A stretch of 64,000 nt of DNA from Octadecabacter temperatus (GTDB lineage Bacteria; Pseudomonadota; Alphaproteobacteria; Rhodobacterales; Rhodobacteraceae). The first letter of the stretch is position 1. Each line of letters opens with the position of its first letter. The translations under genes were made by a program, and so were the position numbers. The notes beneath the pieces were generated by a model. The model saw only the letters and a list, made by a program, of their open reading frames with translations, did not search any database and was not told the DNA's origin. Below are positions 1-7,113 of the stretch, piece after piece. Location of the stretch: positions 2,728,001 to 2,792,000 of the forward strand of contig NZ_CP012160.1 in assembly GCF_001187845.1 (NCBI RefSeq), read 5' to 3'.

Positions 1-71
1 TGCGTCCGCCGCTGGGTATAGTTACGCCGACGCTCTGGACAACGATCCGGATCAGCAAAGGGGCAAGCGCA

Positions 72-881
72 GTGGCACATATTATCGTCGTGGGGAACGA
101 AAAGGGCGGGGCTGGTAAGTCCACCGTTTCGATGCACGTAGCAACAGCGCTGTCGCGCATGGGGCATAAGGTCGGCACGCTTGATCTGGATTTGCGCCAA
201 AAAACGCTGGGCCGCTATGTGGAAAACCGCAAAAAATTCCTTGAAAAAGAAGGGCTGACACTGCCCACGCCGACTTATCATGACCTCCCCGAAGTTGATC
301 CTGCGACGCTGAAAGACGGCGAAAACATCTTTGACCATCGCCTGTCGGTGGCTGTTGCTGGGCTTGAGCCGGACAATGATTTCATCCTGATCGACTGCCC
401 GGGCAGCCACACACGGTTGTCACAGGTGGCGCATTCGCTTGCAGATACGCTGATTACACCGCTCAACGACAGCTTTATCGACTTTGACCTGCTGGCCCAC
501 ATCGACGGCGATGCAGAAACGATCACCGGCCCATCCGTTTATTCGCAAATGGTCTGGAATGCGCGACAGCTTCGCGCGCAAGCTGGGTTCGAGCCGATTG
601 ATTGGATCGTCGTGCGCAACCGCATGGGTGCGCAAAACATGGTGAACAAACAAAAGATGGAAGCCGCGATTGAAAAGCTCTCGCGCCGCATCGGGTTCCG
701 CACGGCCCCCGGCTTCAACGAACGGGTGATTTTCCGCGAGCTGTTCCCACGCGGTCTGACATTGCTGGACCTACGCGACATCGGCGTAAAAGGCCTGAAC
801 ATCTCAAACGTCGCCGCACGTCAAGAACTGCGCGAGTTGATCAAATCGCTAAACCTGCCCGGTGTTAACGTAGATTTCTAA
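72..881 (+). CDS. mipZ: Division-site positioning ATPase MipZ (ParA family)
   Basis: A 269-aa ParA/MinD-type ATPase. The deviant Walker A KGGAGKS lies at residues 11-17, LDLDLRQ at about 38-44 supplies the Walker A-prime aspartate, and FILIDCPG at about 104-111 is the Walker B. The subclass call rests on the overall sequence, including the ENRKKFLE region and a RELFPRGLTLLD segment typical of alphaproteobacterial MipZ. In this family the protein forms a pole-to-midcell gradient through ParB and inhibits FtsZ polymerisation, so it places the division septum. The start is GTG at 72, with an AAAGGGG Shine-Dalgarno stretch about 8 bases upstream; the frame stays open to the window edge, but nothing further upstream resembles the family N-terminus. 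It overlaps the convergent gene at its 3' end by 4 bases. Confidence 0.9.
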   Translation: MAHIIVVGNEKGGAGKSTVSMHVATALSRMGHKVGTLDLDLRQKTLGRYVENRKKFLEKEGLTLPTPTYHDLPEVDPATLKDGENIFDHRLSVAVAGLEPDNDFILIDCPGSHTRLSQVAHSLADTLITPLNDSFIDFDLLAHIDGDAETITGPSVYSQMVWNARQLRAQAGFEPIDWIVVRNRMGAQNMVNKQKMEAAIEKLSRRIGFRTAPGFNERVIFRELFPRGLTLLDLRDIGVKGLNISNVAARQELRELIKSLNLPGVNVDF

Positions 882-2200
882 TTGAGACCCATGCTGTCAA
901 ACCGTGCCGTTGTTTTGGGCCGCAATGCGCGGCGCACAATGAAGAACCAGCGCAGCGCGAACATGGCGACGAATAGACCAATCAACATACCGCCCAGCAA
1001 GATTTGAGCATCAACATCGCCAGCAATAGCCAGGAAGAACTTAGCGACGAACCATTCAGCAATCGGCGCGACATCAATGTCGGTCCAATGACGGTTCGGG
1101 TCCGCATCAGGGACGATTGCAGTGGCGGCGTTTTGTGCAACGGTCTCTTCGATTGACCGGGTTTCAAGGGCATTGGCTTCAGATGACTTCCCAATCAGGT
1201 CAGACACTGTCGCAGCGAGACCGAGAAAAAACAAACCGCCAACAATGCCAATCAGGACTTTGCGGATACCGAATTTAGAGCGCGCGGGTGTGACCGCAGG
1301 CGCGTTCAAGACCGGTTCTTCGTACCGTAACGGTTCGTGGCGTGTTGGTGCTGGTACGTAATCCTCTTCATCCACCAATCCGCTGCGCTGCTTCCACAAG
1401 GGAGCAGCTTTGCGCTGCGGCGCTGGGTCAAAGGCGACCGGATCAACATGCGACGCGGTATCGGGATCTTCGATTTCAGGCATATCTTCAGACTTTTGGG
1501 CGAACGCCAATTTCAACAGTGCGAGTAGCCCAAGCGCGCCAGCAATCTTGGAGAACACACCAAATATCGTAAACCCACCGAAATCTGCAGGTGCGAACGC
1601 GGCTTCGCGACCGTCGACATAGGGCCAGATCACGATCGGGTTCGCTGGCATTGCGATACCTTCTTGCACAAAGGCGTCCTCAACGTGGTCTTGCCATTTA
1701 CCAGCGCCGCGGAGCGCACCGTTCAGGTTCAAAACCGGGCCCAGCGCGCCTTCATCCACGAGCCATGCTTTAACGGTTTCAGGCGTTAGCGTTTCGAAAC
1801 TATCGTCTTTCGCTTGGAACAGTGCGTAGCCAAGAATTTCCTTGGTGTTGATGCTGCCCGCAGCAACAAGCGGGAACATCGCGACATAATCCGTTCTTGA
1901 GGATTCCTCGTACCAAAGATCGTAGGTCATTTCCCAAACAAGTTCGGATTGTAGCACGACTTCGTTCACACCATTCGCACCGGATGACGGTGTGGCATTC
2001 GCAATTTCAATGATGGCGGGTGGGCCAGCCGCAAGCGCAGCGGCGTTCTTCGCGTCAATCTGGTTAACGCGAAGTTGCAAAAGAATCCCAGATGCGAGGA
2101 CCAGACTTGCGGCTATGCCAAGGCCAACCGGCCCGCGGCGCAATAGCCAGAATCCGGCTGCGAGAGCAAATGTAGCTGCGGTTCTGTTTCTTCGGAACAT
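878..2200 (-). CDS. Multi-pass membrane protein of unknown function
   Basis: A 440-aa protein that I do not recognise. Two hydrophobic stretches near the N-terminus (about residues 9-20 and 25-43) are followed by a soluble region of about 160 residues rich in acidic and aromatic positions, a third hydrophobic stretch near 210-235, a proline-rich charged linker (PAPQRK, YVPAPTRHE), a fourth stretch near 315-335, and two C-terminal segments ending in a basic tail. That suggests five or six membrane passes. I place the start at the ATG at 2200 because an AGGG Shine-Dalgarno sequence sits 5 bases before it; the in-frame ATG at 2212 has none. It converges with mipZ and sits upstream of the copper module without being part of it. 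There is no catalytic motif that I can name. Confidence 0.7.
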   Translation of the reverse strand: MFRRNRTAATFALAAGFWLLRRGPVGLGIAASLVLASGILLQLRVNQIDAKNAAALAAGPPAIIEIANATPSSGANGVNEVVLQSELVWEMTYDLWYEESSRTDYVAMFPLVAAGSINTKEILGYALFQAKDDSFETLTPETVKAWLVDEGALGPVLNLNGALRGAGKWQDHVEDAFVQEGIAMPANPIVIWPYVDGREAAFAPADFGGFTIFGVFSKIAGALGLLALLKLAFAQKSEDMPEIEDPDTASHVDPVAFDPAPQRKAAPLWKQRSGLVDEEDYVPAPTRHEPLRYEEPVLNAPAVTPARSKFGIRKVLIGIVGGLFFLGLAATVSDLIGKSSEANALETRSIEETVAQNAATAIVPDADPNRHWTDIDVAPIAEWFVAKFFLAIAGDVDAQILLGGMLIGLFVAMFALRWFFIVRRALRPKTTARFDSMGLN

Positions 2201-2281
2201 ACTGACCCTCATGCGTTTGTTGAGAGTATTTTGCCGTCGATCTTTGGCAAGACTTAGGCACGTTTAGGTTGTTTTTTAGCT

Positions 2282-2668
2282 CTAGCCGCGTTGCAATTTC
2301 TCGATAATTGGGCAATCGGGTCGCGCATCCCCTGCACAGGACTGCACCAGATCAGCCAGTGTCGCACGCATATCCTGAAGACCCGCAATCTTTGCCTCAA
2401 TCGCTACAAGATGTTCTTTGGCGATAGCACGCACATCGCCACTGGCGCGGTCCTGATCCTCCCACAATGCAAGCAGGTCACGACAATCATCGATCGAGAA
2501 TCCAAGGCTACGTGCGCGGGCAAGGAACGTGAGTTTGTGCAGATGCGCGTCGCTGAAATCGCGATACCCGTTGGCAGCGCGATCAGGTGTCACCAGCCCT
2601 ATGTCTTCGTAATAGCGTATAGTTTTGGGCGGCAGCCCAACACGTGTGCTTGCGTCTTTAATGTTCAT
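2282..2668 (-). CDS. cueR: Cu(I)-responsive MerR-family regulator CueR
   Basis: A 128-aa MerR-family activator. The N-terminal winged helix-turn-helix (VGLPPKTIRYYEDIGL) is followed by a dimerisation helix and a C-terminal metal-binding loop CAGDARPDC. Two cysteines eight positions apart followed by PIIE matches the Cu(I)/Ag(I)/Au(I) sensing loop of E. coli CueR rather than the mercury or zinc sensors. CueR distorts promoters with an over-long spacer to switch on copper efflux. The ATG at 2668 overlaps the copA stop codon (ATGA), so cueR is the second gene of a copA-cueR operon and is probably made by translational coupling. The operator it should bind lies at 4863-4883 before copA. Confidence 0.9.
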   Translation of the reverse strand: MNIKDASTRVGLPPKTIRYYEDIGLVTPDRAANGYRDFSDAHLHKLTFLARARSLGFSIDDCRDLLALWEDQDRASGDVRAIAKEHLVAIEAKIAGLQDMRATLADLVQSCAGDARPDCPIIEKLQRG

Positions 2669-4833
2669 TGGATGGCCTCCAGTTCGGCTACTTTTACCCA
2701 ACGAAGACGCAACGCATTGGTCACGACCAAAACGCTAGACGCTGCCATCGCAAGCGCGGCGAGTTGCGGCGACAGCAACCCTAATGCCGCAACCGGAATT
2801 AGGATGATGTTATAGCCAAAGGCCCATCCAAGGTTTTGCCAGATATTGCGCAAGGTGCGGCGGCTCACTTCAATTGCACGTGCAACACCGGCAGGGTTGC
2901 CTGACACCAACACCACGTCTGCACTTTCAACGGCGACATCAGTGCCGGTACCCATCGCAATGCCGACGTCAGCGGTGGCAAGTGCAGGGGCATCGTTTAT
3001 CCCATCCCCAACGAACGCCACCTTTCGACCACCCGATTGCAGTTGTTTGACTGCCTCTGCTTTTCCATCAGGCAACACACCAGCGAGCACTTGTTCAATT
3101 CCCAAAGCCTTCCCCAAAGCCCCCGCAGCGTCTTTGGTATCACCTGAAATCATCACCACCACCAGCCCGCGTGCTTTCAGCGCTTGAACCGTGGCTTTGG
3201 CTGTTGGCTTTGGCGTATCAGACAAGCCAATCGTTCCCGCGAACTTTCCATCAATCGCAACCATGACGGGGGTCTGGCCCGCTGGAATTTCCGGCTGCAC
3301 TTTAACGCCTTCCCAAGCCATCATCGCCGCATTGCCGATGACGATGCGGCGGCCTTCGACTGTGCCTTGCAGGCCGTGGCCGGGAATAGTTTCTACATCT
3401 GTCGCGACGGGCAAATGGCGACCAGCAAGCGCGACGATCGCGTTCGCCAATGGATGGTCAGACGCGGCCTCAACAGCGGCAACCGCTGCAAGGTCCTGCG
3501 AACGCAACGTATTGGTCACTACGACAGGCGCACCAGCGGTAAGCGTTCCTGTCTTATCAAACGCAACGACATCGACACCTTGCAGGGCCTGCAAGGCATC
3601 CCCGCGTCGAAACAAAACACCCAGTTCAGCAGCGCGTCCCGTGCCGACCATGATTGACGTGGGCGTTGCCAATCCCATGGCGCAAGGACACGCAATAATC
3701 AGAACCGAAACACCGGCAACCAGCGCCAGCGGTAAGGACCCAAACACCAACCAAAGCAGAACGGTAAGCGTGGCAACCGCGATAACCGCAGGTACGAACC
3801 AAAGGGTTATCTTGTTCACGAGGTCTTGCACTGGCAAACGTGCCCCCTGCGCTTCGGCAACCATCGTAATGATCCGTGCGAGCAAGGTTTCTGATCCTAC
3901 AGAACGCGCTTCTAACACCAGTGATGAGGTCCCGTTAATCGTGCCAGCAACCAGCTCATTGCCGACCCCTTTTTCAACGGGCATTGGCTCTCCGGAAATC
4001 ATGCTTTCGTCGACGTAACCAGTGCCACGCGTTAACACACCATCCACAGGTATTCGCGTGCCTGCAGCCAAATGGACAATGTCACCGACGACAACTTTGT
4101 CGAGTGGGAGCGAAATCACTTCACCCTCTCTCTCGACATTTGCGGTGTCAGGGCGCAACCCGATCAACCGCTTAATCGCGGCGCCTGTGCGACCCTTCGC
4201 GCGTGCCTCAAGGTAGCGGCCCAGCAGGATGAGCGTCACGATCACCGCCGCCGCTTCGAAATAGACCGCAATACTTCCGTCGGGCAACCATTGGGGACGA
4301 AACGTTGCAACAGTGGAATAGCCCCACGCCGCGCTCGCCCCCAAAACCACGAGCGAATTCATGTCCGGCGCACCACGTAACAACGCAGGGACACCTTTGG
4401 TGAAAAACCCACGGCCTGGCCCGATCAACACAACTGTCGCTAAGAAAAACTGAATGAGCCAACTGTCCTGCATCCCAATCACTTGTGCAATAAAATGATG
4501 CACGGACGGGAAAACATGCCCGCCCATCTCGACAACAAATATCGGCAGGGTCAACGCAGCAGCTATTAGAGTTGAACGCAGCAAGGCTGGCGCTTCATCT
4601 TCGCGTTCTAGTGCCACGCCGTCCGCCTTCATAGGGCTTGCAGGGTAACCTGCCTTTGCCGAAGCCGTGGCAATCAAATCTTCCAACCCAGCGACACCCT
4701 CAACTGTGGCCGTGCGATCTGCAAAATTGATGTATGCCGAGGTTACGCCCGCAACCCCTGCCATCGCCTTTTGCGCGCGCGCAGCACAGCCACCACAGGT
4801 CATTTCATCTACATCGAAGCGATAATTGGTCAT
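2665..4833 (-). CDS. copA: Copper-exporting P1B-type ATPase CopA
   Basis: A 722-aa inner-membrane ATPase that pumps Cu(I) out of the cytoplasm. It has one N-terminal heavy-metal-associated domain with the MTCGGC metal site, eight predicted membrane segments, the CPC ion-binding motif in the sixth (IIACPCAMGLATP), the phosphorylated aspartate in DKTGTLT, the SDHP motif of the nucleotide domain, and GDGINDAPAL at the hinge. I chose the ATG at 4833 because AAGGGGAG lies just before it; seven further in-frame codons upstream have no ribosome binding site. It is first in a two-gene operon with cueR and has a CueR-type promoter. All catalytic motifs are intact. Confidence 0.95.
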   Translation of the reverse strand: MTNYRFDVDEMTCGGCAARAQKAMAGVAGVTSAYINFADRTATVEGVAGLEDLIATASAKAGYPASPMKADGVALEREDEAPALLRSTLIAAALTLPIFVVEMGGHVFPSVHHFIAQVIGMQDSWLIQFFLATVVLIGPGRGFFTKGVPALLRGAPDMNSLVVLGASAAWGYSTVATFRPQWLPDGSIAVYFEAAAVIVTLILLGRYLEARAKGRTGAAIKRLIGLRPDTANVEREGEVISLPLDKVVVGDIVHLAAGTRIPVDGVLTRGTGYVDESMISGEPMPVEKGVGNELVAGTINGTSSLVLEARSVGSETLLARIITMVAEAQGARLPVQDLVNKITLWFVPAVIAVATLTVLLWLVFGSLPLALVAGVSVLIIACPCAMGLATPTSIMVGTGRAAELGVLFRRGDALQALQGVDVVAFDKTGTLTAGAPVVVTNTLRSQDLAAVAAVEAASDHPLANAIVALAGRHLPVATDVETIPGHGLQGTVEGRRIVIGNAAMMAWEGVKVQPEIPAGQTPVMVAIDGKFAGTIGLSDTPKPTAKATVQALKARGLVVVMISGDTKDAAGALGKALGIEQVLAGVLPDGKAEAVKQLQSGGRKVAFVGDGINDAPALATADVGIAMGTGTDVAVESADVVLVSGNPAGVARAIEVSRRTLRNIWQNLGWAFGYNIILIPVAALGLLSPQLAALAMAASSVLVVTNALRLRWVKVAELEAIQ

Positions 4834-4855
4834 AACGACTCCCCTTGTCACCACC

Positions 4856-4886
4856 TACATAAACCTTCCAGTAACGGTAAGGTCAA
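4856..4886 (-). promoter_or_regulatory. CueR-type copper-responsive promoter/operator of copA
   Basis: Positions 4863-4883 read ACCTTCC, seven spacer bases, GTAAGGT: a near-perfect dyad (6 of 7 positions) matching the classical CueR/MerR operator pattern ACCTTCC-N7-GGAAGGT. On the minus strand it sits between a TTGACC -35 (4886-4881) and a weak TATGTA -10 (4861-4856) separated by 19 bases, the long spacing that MerR-family activators need. It lies 30 bases before the copA start. Confidence 0.85.
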
Positions 4887-4904
4887 AACATTTCTCACTT
4901 CAAT

Positions 4905-4937
4905 CTGGCCCTACATTGCCGCCTTTACTGGACCTAT
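4905..4937 (+). promoter_or_regulatory. Candidate TauR boxes upstream of tpa
   Basis: Two direct repeats, CTGGCCCTAC at 4905-4914 and CTGGACCTAT at 4928-4937, start exactly 23 bases apart. The same box and the same 23-base step occur before xsc (10704 and 10727). A TAAATA-like -10 lies about 28 bases after the start of the second box, close to the 29 seen at xsc. The TauR assignment is an inference from repetition at three taurine promoters; TauR is known to activate tpa in Rhodobacter capsulatus. Confidence 0.65.
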
Positions 4938-5012
4938 TCGTGTACCCCCAAAATCTAAATAGTAAGGCAACGCACCCAGAGTGCACCCCTGATTCCATGC
5001 GGAGGACTTGTG

Positions 5013-6419
5013 ATGGACGGAATGACGACGAACGACCTGAGCCATGTAGTTGACGCTGATCGCGCCCATGTCTGGCATCACCTCAGCCAGCACACGCAGT
5101 ATATGAATGAAGACCTCAGCGCGCAGGTTGACCCGCGTATCATCGTTGAGGGCAAAGGCATGCGCGTCTGGGACCAGCATGGCAAAGAACACATCGACGC
5201 TGTGTCCGGCGGTGTTTGGACCGTTAACGTAGGCTATGGGCGTGAAAGCATTGCCAATGCAGTGCGCGACCAGATTTTGAAAATGAACTTCTTTGGCGGC
5301 ACCGTTGGGTCCATTCCTGGTGCGTTGTTCGCAGAAAAGCTGATTTCCAAAATGCCCGGAATGACACGGGTTTATTACGCAAACTCCGGTTCTGAGGCCA
5401 ACGAGAAGGGTTTCAAAATCGTTCGCCAAATCGCGCACAAACGCTACGGCGGCAAGAAGCATAAGATCCTATATCGCGACCGCGACTACCACGGCTCGAC
5501 CATCGCTAGCATGTCTGCGGGCGGGCAGGATGAGCGGAACGCACAGTACGGTCCATTCACCCCCGGATTTGTACGCGTGCCGCACTGCATGGAGTACCGC
5601 AAGCACGAACAGGCCGGCGCACCAGACGAAAACTACGGTGTTTGGGCCGCTAACCAGATCGAAGAAGTGATCCTGCGCGAAGGTGCAGACACTGTCGGCG
5701 CGCTTTGCCTTGAACCTGTGACAGCAGGTGGTGGCGTGATTACTCCACCCGAAGGTTACTGGGAACGCGTTCAGGAAATCTGCAAGAAGTACGACATCCT
5801 TCTTCACATCGACGAAGTCGTTTGTGGTGTAGGCCGTACGGGGGCTTGGTTCGGCTACCAGAACTACGGCATCAAGCCCGACATCGTGACGATGGCCAAA
5901 GGCGTGGCGTCTGGTTACGCGGCAATTTCATGCTGTGTGACGACTGAGGCGGTGTTTGACATGTTCAAAGACGACTCCTCTGATCCGCTGAACTACTTCC
6001 GCGATATCTCAACGTTTGGTGGCTGCACGGCAGGCCCTGCAGCGGCGCTTGAGAACATGAAGATCATCGAAAACGAAGATCTTTTGGCAAACACACTTGT
6101 TATGGGGGACCGTATGGTCGCCAACCTGCAAGCGCTGGCCGAGAAGTTTCCACAAATTGGTGATGTGCGTGGCAAAGGATTGTTCGTTGGGGCGGAGTTG
6201 GTCACGGATCGCACCACCAAAGAACCGATGCCTGAAAACCTTGTTGGGGCAGTTGTCGCAGACTGTAACAAGAACGGTGTGATCATCGGGGCGACGAACC
6301 GCTCTGTTCCAGGCAAGAATAACACGCTGTGCTTCTCGCCTGCATTGATCGCGACGGCAGACGACATTGACGAGATCACCGATGCAGTTAGCGCCGCATT
6401 AGGGCGAGTTTTCGCCTAA
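5013..6419 (+). CDS. tpa: Taurine-pyruvate aminotransferase
   Basis: A 468-aa class III PLP aminotransferase that moves the amino group of taurine to pyruvate, giving sulfoacetaldehyde and alanine. GSEANEKGFKI is the family's phosphate-binding segment, IDEVVCGVGRTG holds the PLP-binding aspartate, and the Schiff-base lysine is K296 in MAKGVASGY. The substrate call comes from close resemblance to Tpa and from the xsc cluster nearby; on fold alone it could be another omega-aminotransferase. The ATG at 5013 lies 7 bases after GGAGG. It has its own TauR-box promoter and a terminator immediately behind it, so it is monocistronic. Xsc uses its product, but two unrelated genes and tauR separate the two. 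No alanine dehydrogenase to recycle pyruvate is present in the window. Confidence 0.9.
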   Translation: MDGMTTNDLSHVVDADRAHVWHHLSQHTQYMNEDLSAQVDPRIIVEGKGMRVWDQHGKEHIDAVSGGVWTVNVGYGRESIANAVRDQILKMNFFGGTVGSIPGALFAEKLISKMPGMTRVYYANSGSEANEKGFKIVRQIAHKRYGGKKHKILYRDRDYHGSTIASMSAGGQDERNAQYGPFTPGFVRVPHCMEYRKHEQAGAPDENYGVWAANQIEEVILREGADTVGALCLEPVTAGGGVITPPEGYWERVQEICKKYDILLHIDEVVCGVGRTGAWFGYQNYGIKPDIVTMAKGVASGYAAISCCVTTEAVFDMFKDDSSDPLNYFRDISTFGGCTAGPAAALENMKIIENEDLLANTLVMGDRMVANLQALAEKFPQIGDVRGKGLFVGAELVTDRTTKEPMPENLVGAVVADCNKNGVIIGATNRSVPGKNNTLCFSPALIATADDIDEITDAVSAALGRVFA

Positions 6420-6448
6420 GTCGGCTAAACGAAACATTCTCAGTAACT

Positions 6449-6478
6449 TAGGGCGGGTTCAGGGATGGACCCGCCCTA
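6449..6478 (+). terminator. Rho-independent-type terminator after tpa
   Basis: A stem of ten base pairs (GGGCGGGT at 6451-6458 with ACCCGCCC at 6469-6476, extended by two A-T pairs) is followed by a T-rich tail. It ends the tpa transcript and resembles the terminator at 7034-7063. Confidence 0.75.
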
Positions 6479-6526
6479 TTCATTCGGGGCATGGTGCGGC
6501 GAAATTCATAACCAAAGGCTAGTACC

Positions 6527-7006
6527 ATGCTTCGTTCGTTTTTGATCCTCATTACCTTCATCATTGCATTGCCCGCATATGCGCAAGACTCCTGCGAATA
6601 CGCTAACGACAACGAGTGCGACGAAGAACGTTACGGCGGACAAGGGTACTGTGAAACAGGTACTGACACCACGGATTGCACATTGTTGAGCGCCGGCATC
6701 AACGAAGACAGCTGCGCCTTTGCGGAAGACGGTGAATGTGACGAATACCGCTATAACGGTAGTGGCGCGTGTCAGGACGGATCTGACCTGACCGACTGCA
6801 CAGCGTGGCAGGTTGACCGCGAAACAAACTTCATCGAACGCGCACAGGCGCTGGGCTATAACGAAGTTGCGATCAACGCACTGGGCGACAACACATGTCG
6901 TTGGTCTTACGACGAAGAATGCGACGACCCATCGTTGGGTGGCACTGGCGCATGTGAGGTGGGCACCGACGCAATGGATTGCATCGCGGCGAAACCAACC
7001 AACTAG
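6527..7006 (+). CDS. Secreted Cys-rich repeat protein (three repeats)
   Basis: A 159-aa exported protein. Residues 1-19 form a signal peptide ending PAYAQ. Three copies follow of a roughly 30-residue unit with the pattern (D/N)(S/T)C-x8-C(D/E)E-x-RYGG-x-G-x-C-x4-D-xx-DC, four cysteines each and strongly acidic. A predicted helical spacer (WQV-RE--F-ERA-ALG) separates repeats 2 and 3. The spacing and Asp/Asn content suggest disulfide-bonded, possibly calcium-binding modules, loosely like Lin-12/Notch repeats, but I cannot name the family. The next gene begins with the same signal peptide, two repeats, spacer and third repeat, so the two are tandem paralogues. The gene is flanked by terminators and is probably transcribed alone. 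Function unknown. Confidence 0.8.
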   Translation: MLRSFLILITFIIALPAYAQDSCEYANDNECDEERYGGQGYCETGTDTTDCTLLSAGINEDSCAFAEDGECDEYRYNGSGACQDGSDLTDCTAWQVDRETNFIERAQALGYNEVAINALGDNTCRWSYDEECDDPSLGGTGACEVGTDAMDCIAAKPTN

Positions 7007-7033
7007 TCACCACATCGTTGGCTAAAATCCCTT

Positions 7034-7070
7034 AGGGTCGGGTTCCGCACTGGACCCGACCCTTTGTTTT
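7034..7070 (+). terminator. Rho-independent terminator after the short Cys-rich gene
   Basis: GGGTCGGGT at 7035-7043 pairs perfectly with ACCCGACCC at 7054-7062, closed by A7034-T7063 and followed by TTTGTTTT. Stem and loop resemble the terminator after tpa. Confidence 0.85.
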
Positions 7071-7113
7071 GCGCCAATGTAACGTCATTGATTTCAAGAC
7101 AAAGGTTTTACAG

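Noticed and set aside
2..118. An open frame entering from the left edge and ending inside mipZ
   Set aside because: It would overlap mipZ by 47 bases, its residues match nothing I recognise, and mipZ has a clear ribosome binding site; too short to support as the 3' end of a gene.
3191..4018. Long plus-strand frame opposite copA
   Set aside because: It is antisense to an intact CopA with all motifs, and its Ala/Thr/Ser-rich product reflects codon bias of the real gene.
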